Source: G963663525 sp963663525 (lineage in GTDB: Bacteria; Myxococcota_A; SURF-8; G963663525). From it: a stretch of 64,000 nucleotides of DNA. The stretch's first letter is position 1. Each line of letters begins with the position of its first letter. A model generated the notes under the pieces. That model saw nothing but the letters and a program-made list of their open reading frames with translations, was not told the DNA's origin and ran no database searches. This document shows, piece after piece, positions 16,774 through 24,549 of this stretch. The DNA is taken from NCBI GenBank assembly GCA_963663525.2, contig CAXXHC010000004.1, positions 620,001 to 684,000 of the forward strand, written 5' to 3'. The translations under genes and the position numbers were made by a program.

Positions 16774-17677
16774 GATTCGCCTCCGATCCCGGCAGGAGGT
16801 CGAAGGGGCTTTGCATCCCGGCGATGCGCGCCGTGGCGATGTGGGTGTAAATGGCCGTGGTGGATAAGGAAGCGTGCCCCAGGAGCACCTGGATCGTGCG
16901 TAGATCGACGCCGTTCTCCAGCATATGGGTGGCGAAGCTGTGGCGAAAACTATGAGGCGTTACCTTTTTGCTCGGCGCCAACCCCGATTGAATGGAGATT
17001 TTTTTGCAGACAATTTGGATGGAAGTGGTCGTAATGCAGCGTCCCTTAATTCTTCCTGGAAACAGCCATGGATTCTTACTGTTTGCCTGATGTTTTCCCG
17101 GCTTGCATGTTCTCCAGTAGTCCCGTAAGATGAGCAGCAGTTTCGGAGACAGCACGGTGTAGCGATCTTTGCTCATCTTGCCTTGGCGAACGCGGATGAC
17201 CATTCTCTGGCTATCGATGTCGCTCGCCCGCAGATTCGCCGCTTCCGAGACGCGTAGACCGGAAGCGTACATGACCTGGAAGATCGTGCGATACCTGACG
17301 TTTTGGACGGCGTCTAGAAAACGGACGACTTCCGAAGGCGCAAGTACCACGGGAAGCGTTTTGGGCTCCCTGGCCGCTGGTATTGCCGCCAGCGGCCAGG
17401 GGCGGTCCATGACGTTGAGAAAGAAAAAGCGAAAAACCCGGGCATGAGAATTGACGCTCCCCGGAGTGAATCCGCGTTTCTCATGAAGATAAAGCAGGTA
17501 GTCGCGGATCTCCTCCAGGCTGATTCGTCCCAACTGCTTGCCGACGTGCTGCTCGAGTTTTTTCAACCTGCGCAGATAGTCGGCCTGCGTGGAGGCGGAA
17601 AGGTTTCTCAACTTCATCTGCCGCACCATTCGTTGACGTGCGCTTCTCATATCCGGCCTCCTTTCACGGCTTCGCAT
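16763..17677 (-). CDS. Tyrosine recombinase (XerC/D-like), catalytic residues intact
   Basis: This 304-residue recombinase has an N-terminal SAM-like core-binding domain (about 15-95) and a catalytic domain with Arg 142 (ASGLRVSEAANL), His 242/Arg 245 (HSFRHSFATHML), His 268 (LLGHASLSTT) and the nucleophile Tyr 277 (IYTH). It would cleave and rejoin DNA through a 3'-phosphotyrosine. It is placed between a degenerate paralogue and the IS91 transposase with overlaps at both ends. Some IS91-family elements are known to carry an accessory recombinase, which may explain the pairing. Confidence 0.92.
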   Translation of the reverse strand: MRSRERRPDMRSARQRMVRQMKLRNLSASTQADYLRRLKKLEQHVGKQLGRISLEEIRDYLLYLHEKRGFTPGSVNSHARVFRFFFLNVMDRPWPLAAIPAAREPKTLPVVLAPSEVVRFLDAVQNVRYRTIFQVMYASGLRVSEAANLRASDIDSQRMVIRVRQGKMSKDRYTVLSPKLLLILRDYWRTCKPGKHQANSKNPWLFPGRIKGRCITTTSIQIVCKKISIQSGLAPSKKVTPHSFRHSFATHMLENGVDLRTIQVLLGHASLSTTAIYTHIATARIAGMQSPFDLLPGSEANHGE

Positions 17678-18489
17678 GCATGGAAAGATGTTGCTTTCTT
17701 CCGAGTGATGAAACTGGCCAGGACGAGACGGATGGAGGTGCAGCGCAGGATGTGCCTGACCTCGCGTGGGTTGTCTGCTTGCGTCAGGCGATGCCTGAAG
17801 AAGGAATAGCGCAGTGTCTTCTCGATCGTCGTATAATCGAAACCTCCATCCATTGCAGCTTGCCTGATTGCCTTTTGCATGGGACCGGGAGTCAAGGGAT
17901 TGTCATGGCCATCGCGTGTGAAAAGCAGATCCGTTCGAGGCCTAGTGTCGCGCCACCACCGGCGCAGGGTTGTGAGAGTTTCCGAGTGAAGCGGAACGAA
18001 TTGGGGCCAGGCGCTGTTTGAAGAAGTCAGGCGGATCAGCATCCTTTTGCTATCGATATCCCCCGTCCTCAGGCGACAGGTCTCGCCCAGGCGCAAACCG
18101 CCGCCGAATGCTACGATCAAAACCGTTTTGTGAAGCTCAGAGGCAACGCCCTCAAACAGCCGGTCCATCTCGCTCTTCGTGAGCGGATCGGGAACCGGTC
18201 CCGGCTTGCCGGGAGAAAGAAAACAGGCTGCGACACCTGGACGATCCAGCGTCACGAAATAGAGAAACTTGAGCGCCATCAGCGCCTGCTGCCGGAAACT
18301 GTCCGGTCGCTTTTCCGCTCTCGCCAGGTGCCGGATCCATGCCTCAATTTCAGCCGCGCCCAGTTGATCCGGCGATCGCTTGAAATGTCGGACATACGAT
18401 TCGGCGTGGTTCAGATACTGTTTGCGCGTGGCAAGGCGCAGCCCGTACCGTAAAAGATCCTCGCTCATTCTTTCTTTGAGATGTCCCAT
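17647..18489 (-). CDS. Tyrosine-recombinase-like protein lacking catalytic residues
   Basis: This 280-residue protein has the same layout as the neighbouring recombinase: a core-binding domain about 5-85, then GGGLRLGETCRLRTGDID with the first Arg (133) kept. Aligned with the neighbour, His 242 is Lys 224 here, Arg 245 is kept as Arg 227 (KTLRYSF), His 268 is Cys 250 and the nucleophile Tyr 277 is Ser 259, next to Phe 260. No tyrosine is available in the ILRCTSIRLVLASF stretch, so strand cleavage is not expected. The frame is open and well started (ATG 18489, GGAGG upstream), so it is probably a conserved DNA-binding partner or inhibitor rather than fresh decay (inference). Confidence 0.82.
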   Translation of the reverse strand: MGHLKERMSEDLLRYGLRLATRKQYLNHAESYVRHFKRSPDQLGAAEIEAWIRHLARAEKRPDSFRQQALMALKFLYFVTLDRPGVAACFLSPGKPGPVPDPLTKSEMDRLFEGVASELHKTVLIVAFGGGLRLGETCRLRTGDIDSKRMLIRLTSSNSAWPQFVPLHSETLTTLRRWWRDTRPRTDLLFTRDGHDNPLTPGPMQKAIRQAAMDGGFDYTTIEKTLRYSFFRHRLTQADNPREVRHILRCTSIRLVLASFITRKKATSFHACEAVKGGRI

Positions 18490-19023
18490 GAGTCTCCTCC
18501 TCGTGATTGACGCCGCCCGGAAATCGGACGACTGAAATCACAAGGATGTCGGGGTCATGGGAATTCAGGCAAGGTATTGCGGGAGAAAACGGGAAGATTG
18601 CAAACGCGCCAAAGGGCTTCAACGCAGGATACGATCACAAAAATATGGCTGGAGTCGAGCAAGAACTTACGGACAGGCAGGGGCTAAAAACTGCCGCGAA
18701 GCGGCTTCGTACTACGGGCGGAAATTAAAATAGTGCGAAATATTTCGGAGACGATTGCAACCTATTGAAATCTAAAGACTTATATTCCCTCTCCCTTGAG
18801 GGAGAGGGTTAGGGTGAGGGTGTCAAAACTTCCCCTCACCCGGTGCTGAAGCACCGACCTCTCCCAACGGGAGAGGCACTTGGACCCTTCGGGTCCATCC
18901 TGAATCCGCACTAAAAAAATTTCCACCCATTTTCAGGTTATTGAAGATTTTCCATATCCATGAAGATTGACTTTTTCCACCCAATATGATAAAAGATATT
19001 AAATATACCATATTGGATGGATT
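18490..19023. other. Intergenic region with element A copy 3 only
   Basis: Besides the miniature element nothing is recognisable. The stretch must hold the promoters for the leftward recombinase operon and for the rightward lipoprotein genes; an AT-rich tract at 18980-19015 precedes the latter. Confidence 0.4.
18716..18928 (+). mobile_element. Miniature inverted-repeat element, family A copy 3
   Basis: This 213-bp copy is nearly identical in its core to copy 2. Its ends are GGGCGGAAATTAAAATAGTG and AAATTTCCACCC. Flanking 9-mers TCGTACTAC and ATTTTCAGG do not match, so the target duplication has been lost or a flank was replaced. It lies just upstream of the recombinase genes. Confidence 0.88.
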
Positions 19024-19326
19024 ATGAAGCGGCTTTTCATCACATTCTTATGTTTGGGACTGTTGGCGGGTTGCTCGGATGATGGCCTTTCCGACGGGTT
19101 GGATCTGTGCCTGGAGATGTGCGATACCGTGGCCCGTTGTGTGGACGAAGATCGCTTTCAGGCGGACCTGTGTCGCAGCGACTGCGAACAGTCGCTGGCG
19201 TTCGACGCCCACACGCTGGAATGCCTGATCGAGTCCGCCGAAACCAACTGCGTCAACAACCTGAAGGAAATCCAACGACCCTGCGGGAGCGACGATGTAT
19301 TTCGATCTCAAACCCCTGCGTTGTAG
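19024..19326 (+). CDS. Small Cys-rich lipoprotein
   Basis: This 100-residue protein has a lipobox LLAGC with Cys 17. The mature part has paired cysteines spaced three apart (CLEMC, CRSDC) and further single ones, like a small disulfide-knotted exported domain. The next gene overlaps its end by 32 bp and encodes a protein with the same Cys pattern (CVKVCKKLESC, CDYQC), so the two look like tandem paralogues. Function unknown. Confidence 0.75.
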   Translation: MKRLFITFLCLGLLAGCSDDGLSDGLDLCLEMCDTVARCVDEDRFQADLCRSDCEQSLAFDAHTLECLIESAETNCVNNLKEIQRPCGSDDVFRSQTPAL

Positions 19327-19591
19327 ACCGTTCCGGCTGCTCGCGTGCCTCTTGCTCGCCTGGTTCGCCCTGGCCTGCACGGACGAAGCCAGCCTGAAGG
19401 ATACCTGCGTCAAGGTCTGCAAGAAGCTGGAATCCTGCGATACCGACTGGGTGGAAGACTCGATTACCTGCGACTACCAGTGCTCTCGTCCCGGCCTGTC
19501 TCTGAACCTTGAATTGTCGGCCTGCATACTCGACGAAAGCTGCGCCCGCATCACTGAAATCTGCTTCCCGGAGGAAACCGGCGAGGATTGA
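19295..19591 (+). CDS. Small Cys-rich lipoprotein, paralogue of the preceding gene
   Basis: This 98-residue protein has an N-terminal signal that ends in the lipobox WFALAC (Cys 28). The mature part repeats the C-x3-C, C-x3-C arrangement of the upstream protein. The ATG at 19295 has GGGAG 5 nt upstream and lies inside the preceding gene (32-bp overlap in another frame). Function unknown; surface or periplasmic location is expected from the lipobox. Confidence 0.75.
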   Translation: MYFDLKPLRCRPFRLLACLLLAWFALACTDEASLKDTCVKVCKKLESCDTDWVEDSITCDYQCSRPGLSLNLELSACILDESCARITEICFPEETGED

Positions 19592-19825
19592 TTCCCAATC
19601 GCCGGTTTTGTGTCTCGTCCGTTCGATTCCGCATGGAACCTCCGTTTTCCGTCACAATGTAAAAAACCGGTAAAAAATAAGCGACTTCGCGGGCGCATGT
19701 ACTGGGATGGCGCTTGGAGTTCCACATCTGACAGAAACTGTCCTGAAATTTTGAAAACATTTGAAAAATCCGCGAGTTATGGGCGTCTCGAGTGAAAACG
19801 GGGCGTTCGTTCGGAGGGAAAAATC

Positions 19826-19854
19826 TTGACACTTCGAGTCGAGTAAGTTACTAG
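19826..19854 (+). promoter_or_regulatory. Possible promoter of the nuo operon
   Basis: A perfect TTGACA (19826-19831) is followed after 17 bp by TACTAG, a poor -10 box. It would give a leader of about 130 nt before nuoE. The 399-bp gap 19592-19990 shows no other feature. Confidence 0.3.
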
Positions 19855-19990
19855 TGCCCTTGCCATTATTATGGCAGACGACCCCGTTTTCATGCCCGTC
19901 GTTCGGTGAATAAAATTTTGTATTTGTTGGCGATACCCATTCGTCTCGACGGGTTATTGTTACGTTTGTTCCGATGCTCAGAGGCACGAC

Positions 19991-20464
19991 ATGGCCCTTG
20001 AATTCACTCCAGAGTCCGAAGCGAAAGTCAAAGAATTCGAAGAGACGTACTACAATAAGATGGCCTGCCTGTTGCCGACACTTTGGGTGGCGCAGGATCA
20101 GTTCGGCTATCTTCCGCCGGAGGCGCTCGACCTCGTGGCCGAACGTCTGGAGCTGCCGCGTATGCACGTGGAGTCCGTCGCCAGCTTTTACCACTTGTAC
20201 AAGCGCGAAAAAGTGGGACGGCATCACATCCAGATCTGCCGGACGCTCTCCTGCGCCATGTTCGGATCGCAAACCCTGCTCGAACATCTAGAAGAAAAAT
20301 ACAACCTGAAACCAGGCGAAGTCACCCCCGACGGCAAGTTCAGCCTCGAAACCGCCGAATGCCTCGCGCTTTGCGGCACCGGCCCGGCGATGCTCATCAA
20401 CAAGGATACGTACGAACACGTTACCGTCGAAAAACTGGATAAGATCCTCGACAGCCTGGAGTAG
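19991..20464 (+). CDS. nuoE: NADH-quinone oxidoreductase subunit E
   Basis: This 157-residue thioredoxin-fold subunit of the NADH-oxidising arm of complex I binds a [2Fe-2S] cluster. The four ligands are Cys 83 and 88 (ICRTLSC) and Cys 124 and 128 (ECLALCG). VESVASFYHLY is also typical of the family. It starts the nuo block here; nuoABCD, which usually precede it, are absent from this side. nuoF follows after 8 bp. Confidence 0.95.
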   Translation: MALEFTPESEAKVKEFEETYYNKMACLLPTLWVAQDQFGYLPPEALDLVAERLELPRMHVESVASFYHLYKREKVGRHHIQICRTLSCAMFGSQTLLEHLEEKYNLKPGEVTPDGKFSLETAECLALCGTGPAMLINKDTYEHVTVEKLDKILDSLE

Positions 20465-20472
20465 AGGCCACG

Positions 20473-21768
20473 ATGGAAGTCAAGGTATACAAAACCGGCC
20501 CGGTCGTCAGTTCCCGTTTCGGAATCGAGAATTCCCACACCCTGGAGGTGTACGAGAAAAACGGCGGCTATCGCGCCTTGAAAAAGGCGCTGAAAATGTC
20601 CCCGGACGACGTGATCGAAGAGGTCAAGAAGTCGGGACTTCGTGGACGTGGCGGCGCGGGATTCCCCACGGGAATCAAGTGGACGTTCATGCCCAAGGAG
20701 CGCAACCCGGAACGCCCCTCGTTTTTGTGCATCAACTGCGACGAAGGCGAGCCGGGCACGTTCAAGGACCGCTATCTCGTCCGCTGGGACCCCCACCAGC
20801 TCGTGGAAGGCGCGATCATCGCCACCTATGCGTTGCGCGCGCCCTGGTGCATCGTCTACGTGCGGGCCGAGATGTGGGAAGAGAAGGAAATCCTCAAGCA
20901 GGCCATCGCCGAAGCCAAGGCAAAAGGCTATCTCGGGGAGCACATCCTGGGTAGCGAACACAGCCTTCACATGTGTGTGGCCACCGGCGCGGGCGCGTAT
21001 ATCTGCGGCGAAGAGACGGCGATGCTCAACAGCATCGAAGGTCGCCGGGGCGAACCCCGGATGAAGCCGCCGTTCCCCGCCGCGTCCGGTGCGTTCGGGA
21101 TGCCGACGACCGTCAACAACGTGGAGTCCATCTCCTCGGTGCCCTACATCATCAACGAGGGCGGCGAGACCTATGCTTCGCTGGGTTGCGAAAGGAATGG
21201 CGGAACCCGGTTGTTCAGTGTGTCGGGCCACGTGGTGCGGCGCGGACTGTACGAGCTGCCGATGGGGACCAACCTCAACGAACTCGTGTTCGAGCACTGC
21301 GGCGGATTGATCGACGGCATGGAACTTCAGGCCGTGATTCCGGGTGGATCGTCCTGTCCTCCGCTTTTGCCGGAAGAGTGCGATATCTCCCTGGATTACG
21401 ACTCGCTGGCCAAGGCCAACTCCATGCTGGGTTCGGGCGGCACGATCGTCATCGGCGACCGGTCCTGCATGGTCAAAGTCTTTGAAAACCTTACGCATTT
21501 TTACTCGCACGAATCGTGCGGACAATGTACCCCGTGTCGGGAGGGAACGGAAGTCGTTCACAAGTTCGTCCAGCGTATCGAGGCGGGCGAGGGCCGCGAA
21601 GGCGACCTGGAAACGCTCTACGAGATTGGCGGCAACATGATGGGAACGACGATCTGCGTGCTGGCCGACTCGGTGGGCTGGCCGATTCGGCAGTATATCG
21701 ACAAGTTCCGTGACGATTGGGAAGCACACATCCGGGAAGGCCGCTGCCCCAAGGGCGGCGCTCTCTAA
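20473..21768 (+). CDS. nuoF: NADH-quinone oxidoreductase subunit F (NADH and FMN binding)
   Basis: This 431-residue protein oxidises NADH and passes electrons through FMN to the iron-sulfur chain. The glycine-rich GRGGAGFPTGIKW (about 58-70) and INCDEGEPGTFKDR bind the nucleotides. The N3 [4Fe-4S] cluster is held by Cys 349, 352 and 355 (CGQCTPCREG) and Cys 395 (TTIC). Length and motifs are normal. It forms the NADH dehydrogenase module with NuoE and NuoG, encoded directly around it. Confidence 0.97.
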   Translation: MEVKVYKTGPVVSSRFGIENSHTLEVYEKNGGYRALKKALKMSPDDVIEEVKKSGLRGRGGAGFPTGIKWTFMPKERNPERPSFLCINCDEGEPGTFKDRYLVRWDPHQLVEGAIIATYALRAPWCIVYVRAEMWEEKEILKQAIAEAKAKGYLGEHILGSEHSLHMCVATGAGAYICGEETAMLNSIEGRRGEPRMKPPFPAASGAFGMPTTVNNVESISSVPYIINEGGETYASLGCERNGGTRLFSVSGHVVRRGLYELPMGTNLNELVFEHCGGLIDGMELQAVIPGGSSCPPLLPEECDISLDYDSLAKANSMLGSGGTIVIGDRSCMVKVFENLTHFYSHESCGQCTPCREGTEVVHKFVQRIEAGEGREGDLETLYEIGGNMMGTTICVLADSVGWPIRQYIDKFRDDWEAHIREGRCPKGGAL

Positions 21769-21798
21769 TCCCCGTTTGGGAGTCAAGGCGGAGTTCCG

Positions 21799-23514
21799 AT
21801 GACGGAAAAAGAAACCGTAACGATTACGTTCGATGGCGTCGAATACGAGGTTCCCGCAGGAATCAGCGTGTTGGAGGCGGCGAAAAGGGTGGGGGTACCC
21901 ATTCCTTACTTCTGCTGGCACAAGCATCTTTCCATCTCTGGAAACTGTCGCATGTGCCTCGCGATGATCGAGCCCGGCCCTCCGAAGCCGATGGCCACCT
22001 GCGCAACCATCGTTGCCGATGGCATGAAGGTGGACACCAAGAACGAAAAGCTCGACACCATCCGGCGCGGCGTGCTGGAATTCCTGCTGGCCAACCACCC
22101 GTTGGATTGTCCCGTATGCGACAAAGCCTACGAGTGCAAACTCCAGAGCTACACGTACAGCTACGGCTCGGGAAAAAGCCGAACCGAGCGTTTTCACGAC
22201 GAAAAACGGGTGCACAAGCGCCTGGATCTGGGGTCCAAAGTCTTCGTCGAGATGAACCGCTGCGTGAACTGCACCCGCTGCGTCCGTTTTCTGGCCGAAC
22301 GTGCCGGGGAAATGGAACTCGGGCGCACCTTCCGAGGGCATCATCTGAAGATCCATACCTATAAGGATGCCTTCGAGAGCGATTTCGTGCTCAACGCGGT
22401 GGATATCTGCCCGGTGGGTGCATTGGGCGACAAGAAACTGCGCGCCCAGGCTCGTGTCTGGGATCTGGTGCCGGTGCCCTCGGTTTCCGGGTCCAGTTCC
22501 ATCGGCGTCAACGTGTTCGTGGATGTGAACTACCGCACGGGGAAGGTCATGCGCCTTCGTCCGCGTGAAAACGACCACGTGAATTACATCTGGATGCCGG
22601 ACGCAGAACGGCTAAATATCGATTATTTCACGGAAAACCGTATCGAAACATGCCGAGCCAAAGGGAGTTCGGCGGCGTTGTCGGCGGACGAAGCCGTCGG
22701 ACGGCTGGCCGAGGCGATTTCCAAGGCGAGTGCGGGCAAGACCGCGTTCGTGCTTTCGCCCAAGCTGACTACCGAGGAACTGTGGCTGGCGAAGAAACTG
22801 GCCGACGCACTCGATGCCAAGGTCTTTTTCACGCCGGGAACCAACACGAAACCCGTCGTGGATGTCCACTCCGGGCCGTTGAAAGAAACCATGGTTTCGA
22901 CCGATCCCTTCCCCAACTCCACCGGCGGGCGAATGCTCGGCCTCGATGAAGACGCCTCCGCCGATGCGCTCGTGCAGGCGATTCAGGGAGGGGCGATCAA
23001 GGTGCTGGTCAGCTTCCAGGAAACCTTCGACCGACCGGAGATCGATGGCGAGAATGTACAGAAGGCGTTGAAATCTCTCGATTTCTTCGCTCTGGAAGCC
23101 ACTAACGAAACGCCGCTGGCCGAGCTGGCCGACCTCGTGCTGCCCGGTGCGGTATGGGTGGAGAAGGCCGGAACCTTCGTCTGCGACCGTCGGCGCATCC
23201 AGCGGCTTCGCAAGGCGGCTCCCTGCCCCGGTGAAGCCCAGGGCGAGCGCCAGTGGCTGACTCTGCTTGCAAAAGCGGTGCGGAACGACTGGAAAGAGCC
23301 TCTGAAGTCGCGGGACGTTTTCGGGCGTATGGTAGAAGAAACGCCGTTATTCAAGGGACTTACGTGGGATACGGTGGGGTTGCTCGGCGTCGAGATCGGC
23401 GAAGAGGGACCGTTGCCGAAAGACGAAGAGACGCTGGAAAAAGAAAAGAAACTGATCGAAGCCCTGTCCACCAAGCTGGCGCGGGATACCGAGAACCAGC
23501 CCGGACACGACTGA
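21799..23514 (+). CDS. nuoG: NADH-quinone oxidoreductase subunit G (short form)
   Basis: This 571-residue iron-sulfur subunit has a [2Fe-2S] site (Cys 39, 50, 53, 68), the His-ligated [4Fe-4S] site (His 100, Cys 104, 107, 113) and a further [4Fe-4S] site (Cys 155, 158, 161, 204). A molybdopterin-oxidoreductase-like domain follows from about 215, shorter than in E. coli NuoG (about 900 residues). The extreme C-terminus is charged (DEETLEKEKKL). It sits after nuoF with a 30-bp gap and a GGAG site. The next gene, nuoJ, follows after 142 bp, where nuoH and nuoI would be expected. Confidence 0.94.
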   Translation: MTEKETVTITFDGVEYEVPAGISVLEAAKRVGVPIPYFCWHKHLSISGNCRMCLAMIEPGPPKPMATCATIVADGMKVDTKNEKLDTIRRGVLEFLLANHPLDCPVCDKAYECKLQSYTYSYGSGKSRTERFHDEKRVHKRLDLGSKVFVEMNRCVNCTRCVRFLAERAGEMELGRTFRGHHLKIHTYKDAFESDFVLNAVDICPVGALGDKKLRAQARVWDLVPVPSVSGSSSIGVNVFVDVNYRTGKVMRLRPRENDHVNYIWMPDAERLNIDYFTENRIETCRAKGSSAALSADEAVGRLAEAISKASAGKTAFVLSPKLTTEELWLAKKLADALDAKVFFTPGTNTKPVVDVHSGPLKETMVSTDPFPNSTGGRMLGLDEDASADALVQAIQGGAIKVLVSFQETFDRPEIDGENVQKALKSLDFFALEATNETPLAELADLVLPGAVWVEKAGTFVCDRRRIQRLRKAAPCPGEAQGERQWLTLLAKAVRNDWKEPLKSRDVFGRMVEETPLFKGLTWDTVGLLGVEIGEEGPLPKDEETLEKEKKLIEALSTKLARDTENQPGHD

Positions 23515-23656
23515 ACCGTCACGCCTCGCGGGTTCCTGACGCTTGCGCGTCACGCGGAATCGGTCGAAGGCTGACACGAAGCGAAGCTGCCGTTTTTTCT
23601 TCCCTTTTCGGGAAGCCGAAGCCGGGCCGAAGGGCCAGGAGGAGCGAAAAACGATT

Positions 23657-24148
23657 ATGGAAGCCCTGATGTTCTGGATATTGGCCCTGGTGGCCGTGGC
23701 GATGGCCGTCATGATGATCTTCCACAAGAATCCGATTTCATCGGCTCTTTCGCTGATCGTCGTGCTGTTCTGCACCGCCGGATTGTACGTGATCCTGGAT
23801 GCCACGTTCCTTGCGGTGATTCAGGTGATGGTCTACGCCGGAGCGATCATGGTGCTCTTCGTCTTCGTCATCATGTTGCTGAACTTGCGTCGGGAGGAAC
23901 TCGGCCTGAGAAGGCACAAGGCGGTCAAGGTCATCGGCGTGCTGTTCTGCATCGCGCTCTTGGCGCAACTGGTTGCGATCGTGTCCACGGCGCTGCCCGC
24001 TGTCGCCGAAATCTCGGCTGATTTCGGCACCATAGAGCACATCGCCTGGTTGCTGTTCACCAAGTACATGCTGGCTTTCCAGGCGGCGGCCATTCTGCTG
24101 CTTGCTGCCGTCGTCGGCGCGGTCGTCATCGCCAAGCGCAGGATTTAA
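23657..24148 (+). CDS. nuoJ: NADH-quinone oxidoreductase subunit J
   Basis: This 163-residue membrane subunit has five hydrophobic helices. FLAVIQVMVYAGAIMVLFVF is the conserved helix-3 stretch, whose pi-bulge is central to coupling in complex I. I start at ATG 23657, which gives the family-like N-terminus MEALMFWILA; the frame is open further upstream without a good start. AGGAGG stands about 14 nt upstream. nuoK follows after 14 bp. Confidence 0.93.
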   Translation: MEALMFWILALVAVAMAVMMIFHKNPISSALSLIVVLFCTAGLYVILDATFLAVIQVMVYAGAIMVLFVFVIMLLNLRREELGLRRHKAVKVIGVLFCIALLAQLVAIVSTALPAVAEISADFGTIEHIAWLLFTKYMLAFQAAAILLLAAVVGAVVIAKRRI

Positions 24149-24162
24149 CAAGGGAGAGCGCC

Positions 24163-24480
24163 ATGTCCTGGTTGACTCAGATCACCACGAATCACTACCT
24201 CGTTCTGGCCGCCGTGCTGTTCATGTTGGGTACGGTGGGCGTTCTGTTGCGGAAAAACGGGCTGATCGTCTTCATGTGCATCGAACTGATGCTCAACGCC
24301 GCCAACCTGACCTTCATCGCTTTTGCCCGACAACTGGGCCAGGAAAGCGCCCACGTGGTGGTCTTTTTCGTCATGGCGGTGGCTGCGGCGGAGGCGGCTG
24401 TGGGACTGGCGATTTTCGTCGCCATGTTCCGGCAGAAAAAGACGGTGTACGTGGACGAGGCCACGACGCTGAAACATTAG
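24163..24480 (+). CDS. nuoK: NADH-quinone oxidoreductase subunit K
   Basis: This 105-residue subunit has three helices with the conserved acidic residues of the proton path: Glu in FMCIELMLNAANL and Glu in AVAAAEAAVGLAIFV. HYLVLAAVLFMLGTVGVLLR is the usual first helix. It is preceded by AGGGAG and followed by nuoL after 69 bp. Confidence 0.95.
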   Translation: MSWLTQITTNHYLVLAAVLFMLGTVGVLLRKNGLIVFMCIELMLNAANLTFIAFARQLGQESAHVVVFFVMAVAAAEAAVGLAIFVAMFRQKKTVYVDEATTLKH

Positions 24481-24549
24481 TCAGAAACCCGCTTTTCGCG
24501 CGTTTTTCACGGACGGGCGAAAGGCCAGCATCACGCCAGGGAGCGACAT

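Larger units (their letters stand above)
15505..18489 (-). mobile_element. IS91-type transposase plus two tyrosine-recombinase genes
   Basis: Three overlapping genes read in one direction: a degenerate recombinase, an intact recombinase and an IS91-type transposase. The overlaps (31 and 11 bp) indicate one translationally coupled transcript. The exact element ends are not defined; the coordinates are those of the genes. Miniature elements of family A lie on both sides, in the same orientation, 351 bp and 226 bp away. Confidence 0.75.

Noticed and set aside
14941..18928. Family A elements as the ends of the IS91-type element
   Set aside because: They are in direct, not end-specific, arrangement, A2 has its own perfect 9-bp duplication, and IS91 enzymes make no target duplications.
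20224..22578. 784-codon open frame on the minus strand
   Set aside because: It is antisense to nuoE, nuoF and nuoG, whose motifs are unmistakable; its translation is low-complexity His/Arg/Val-rich.
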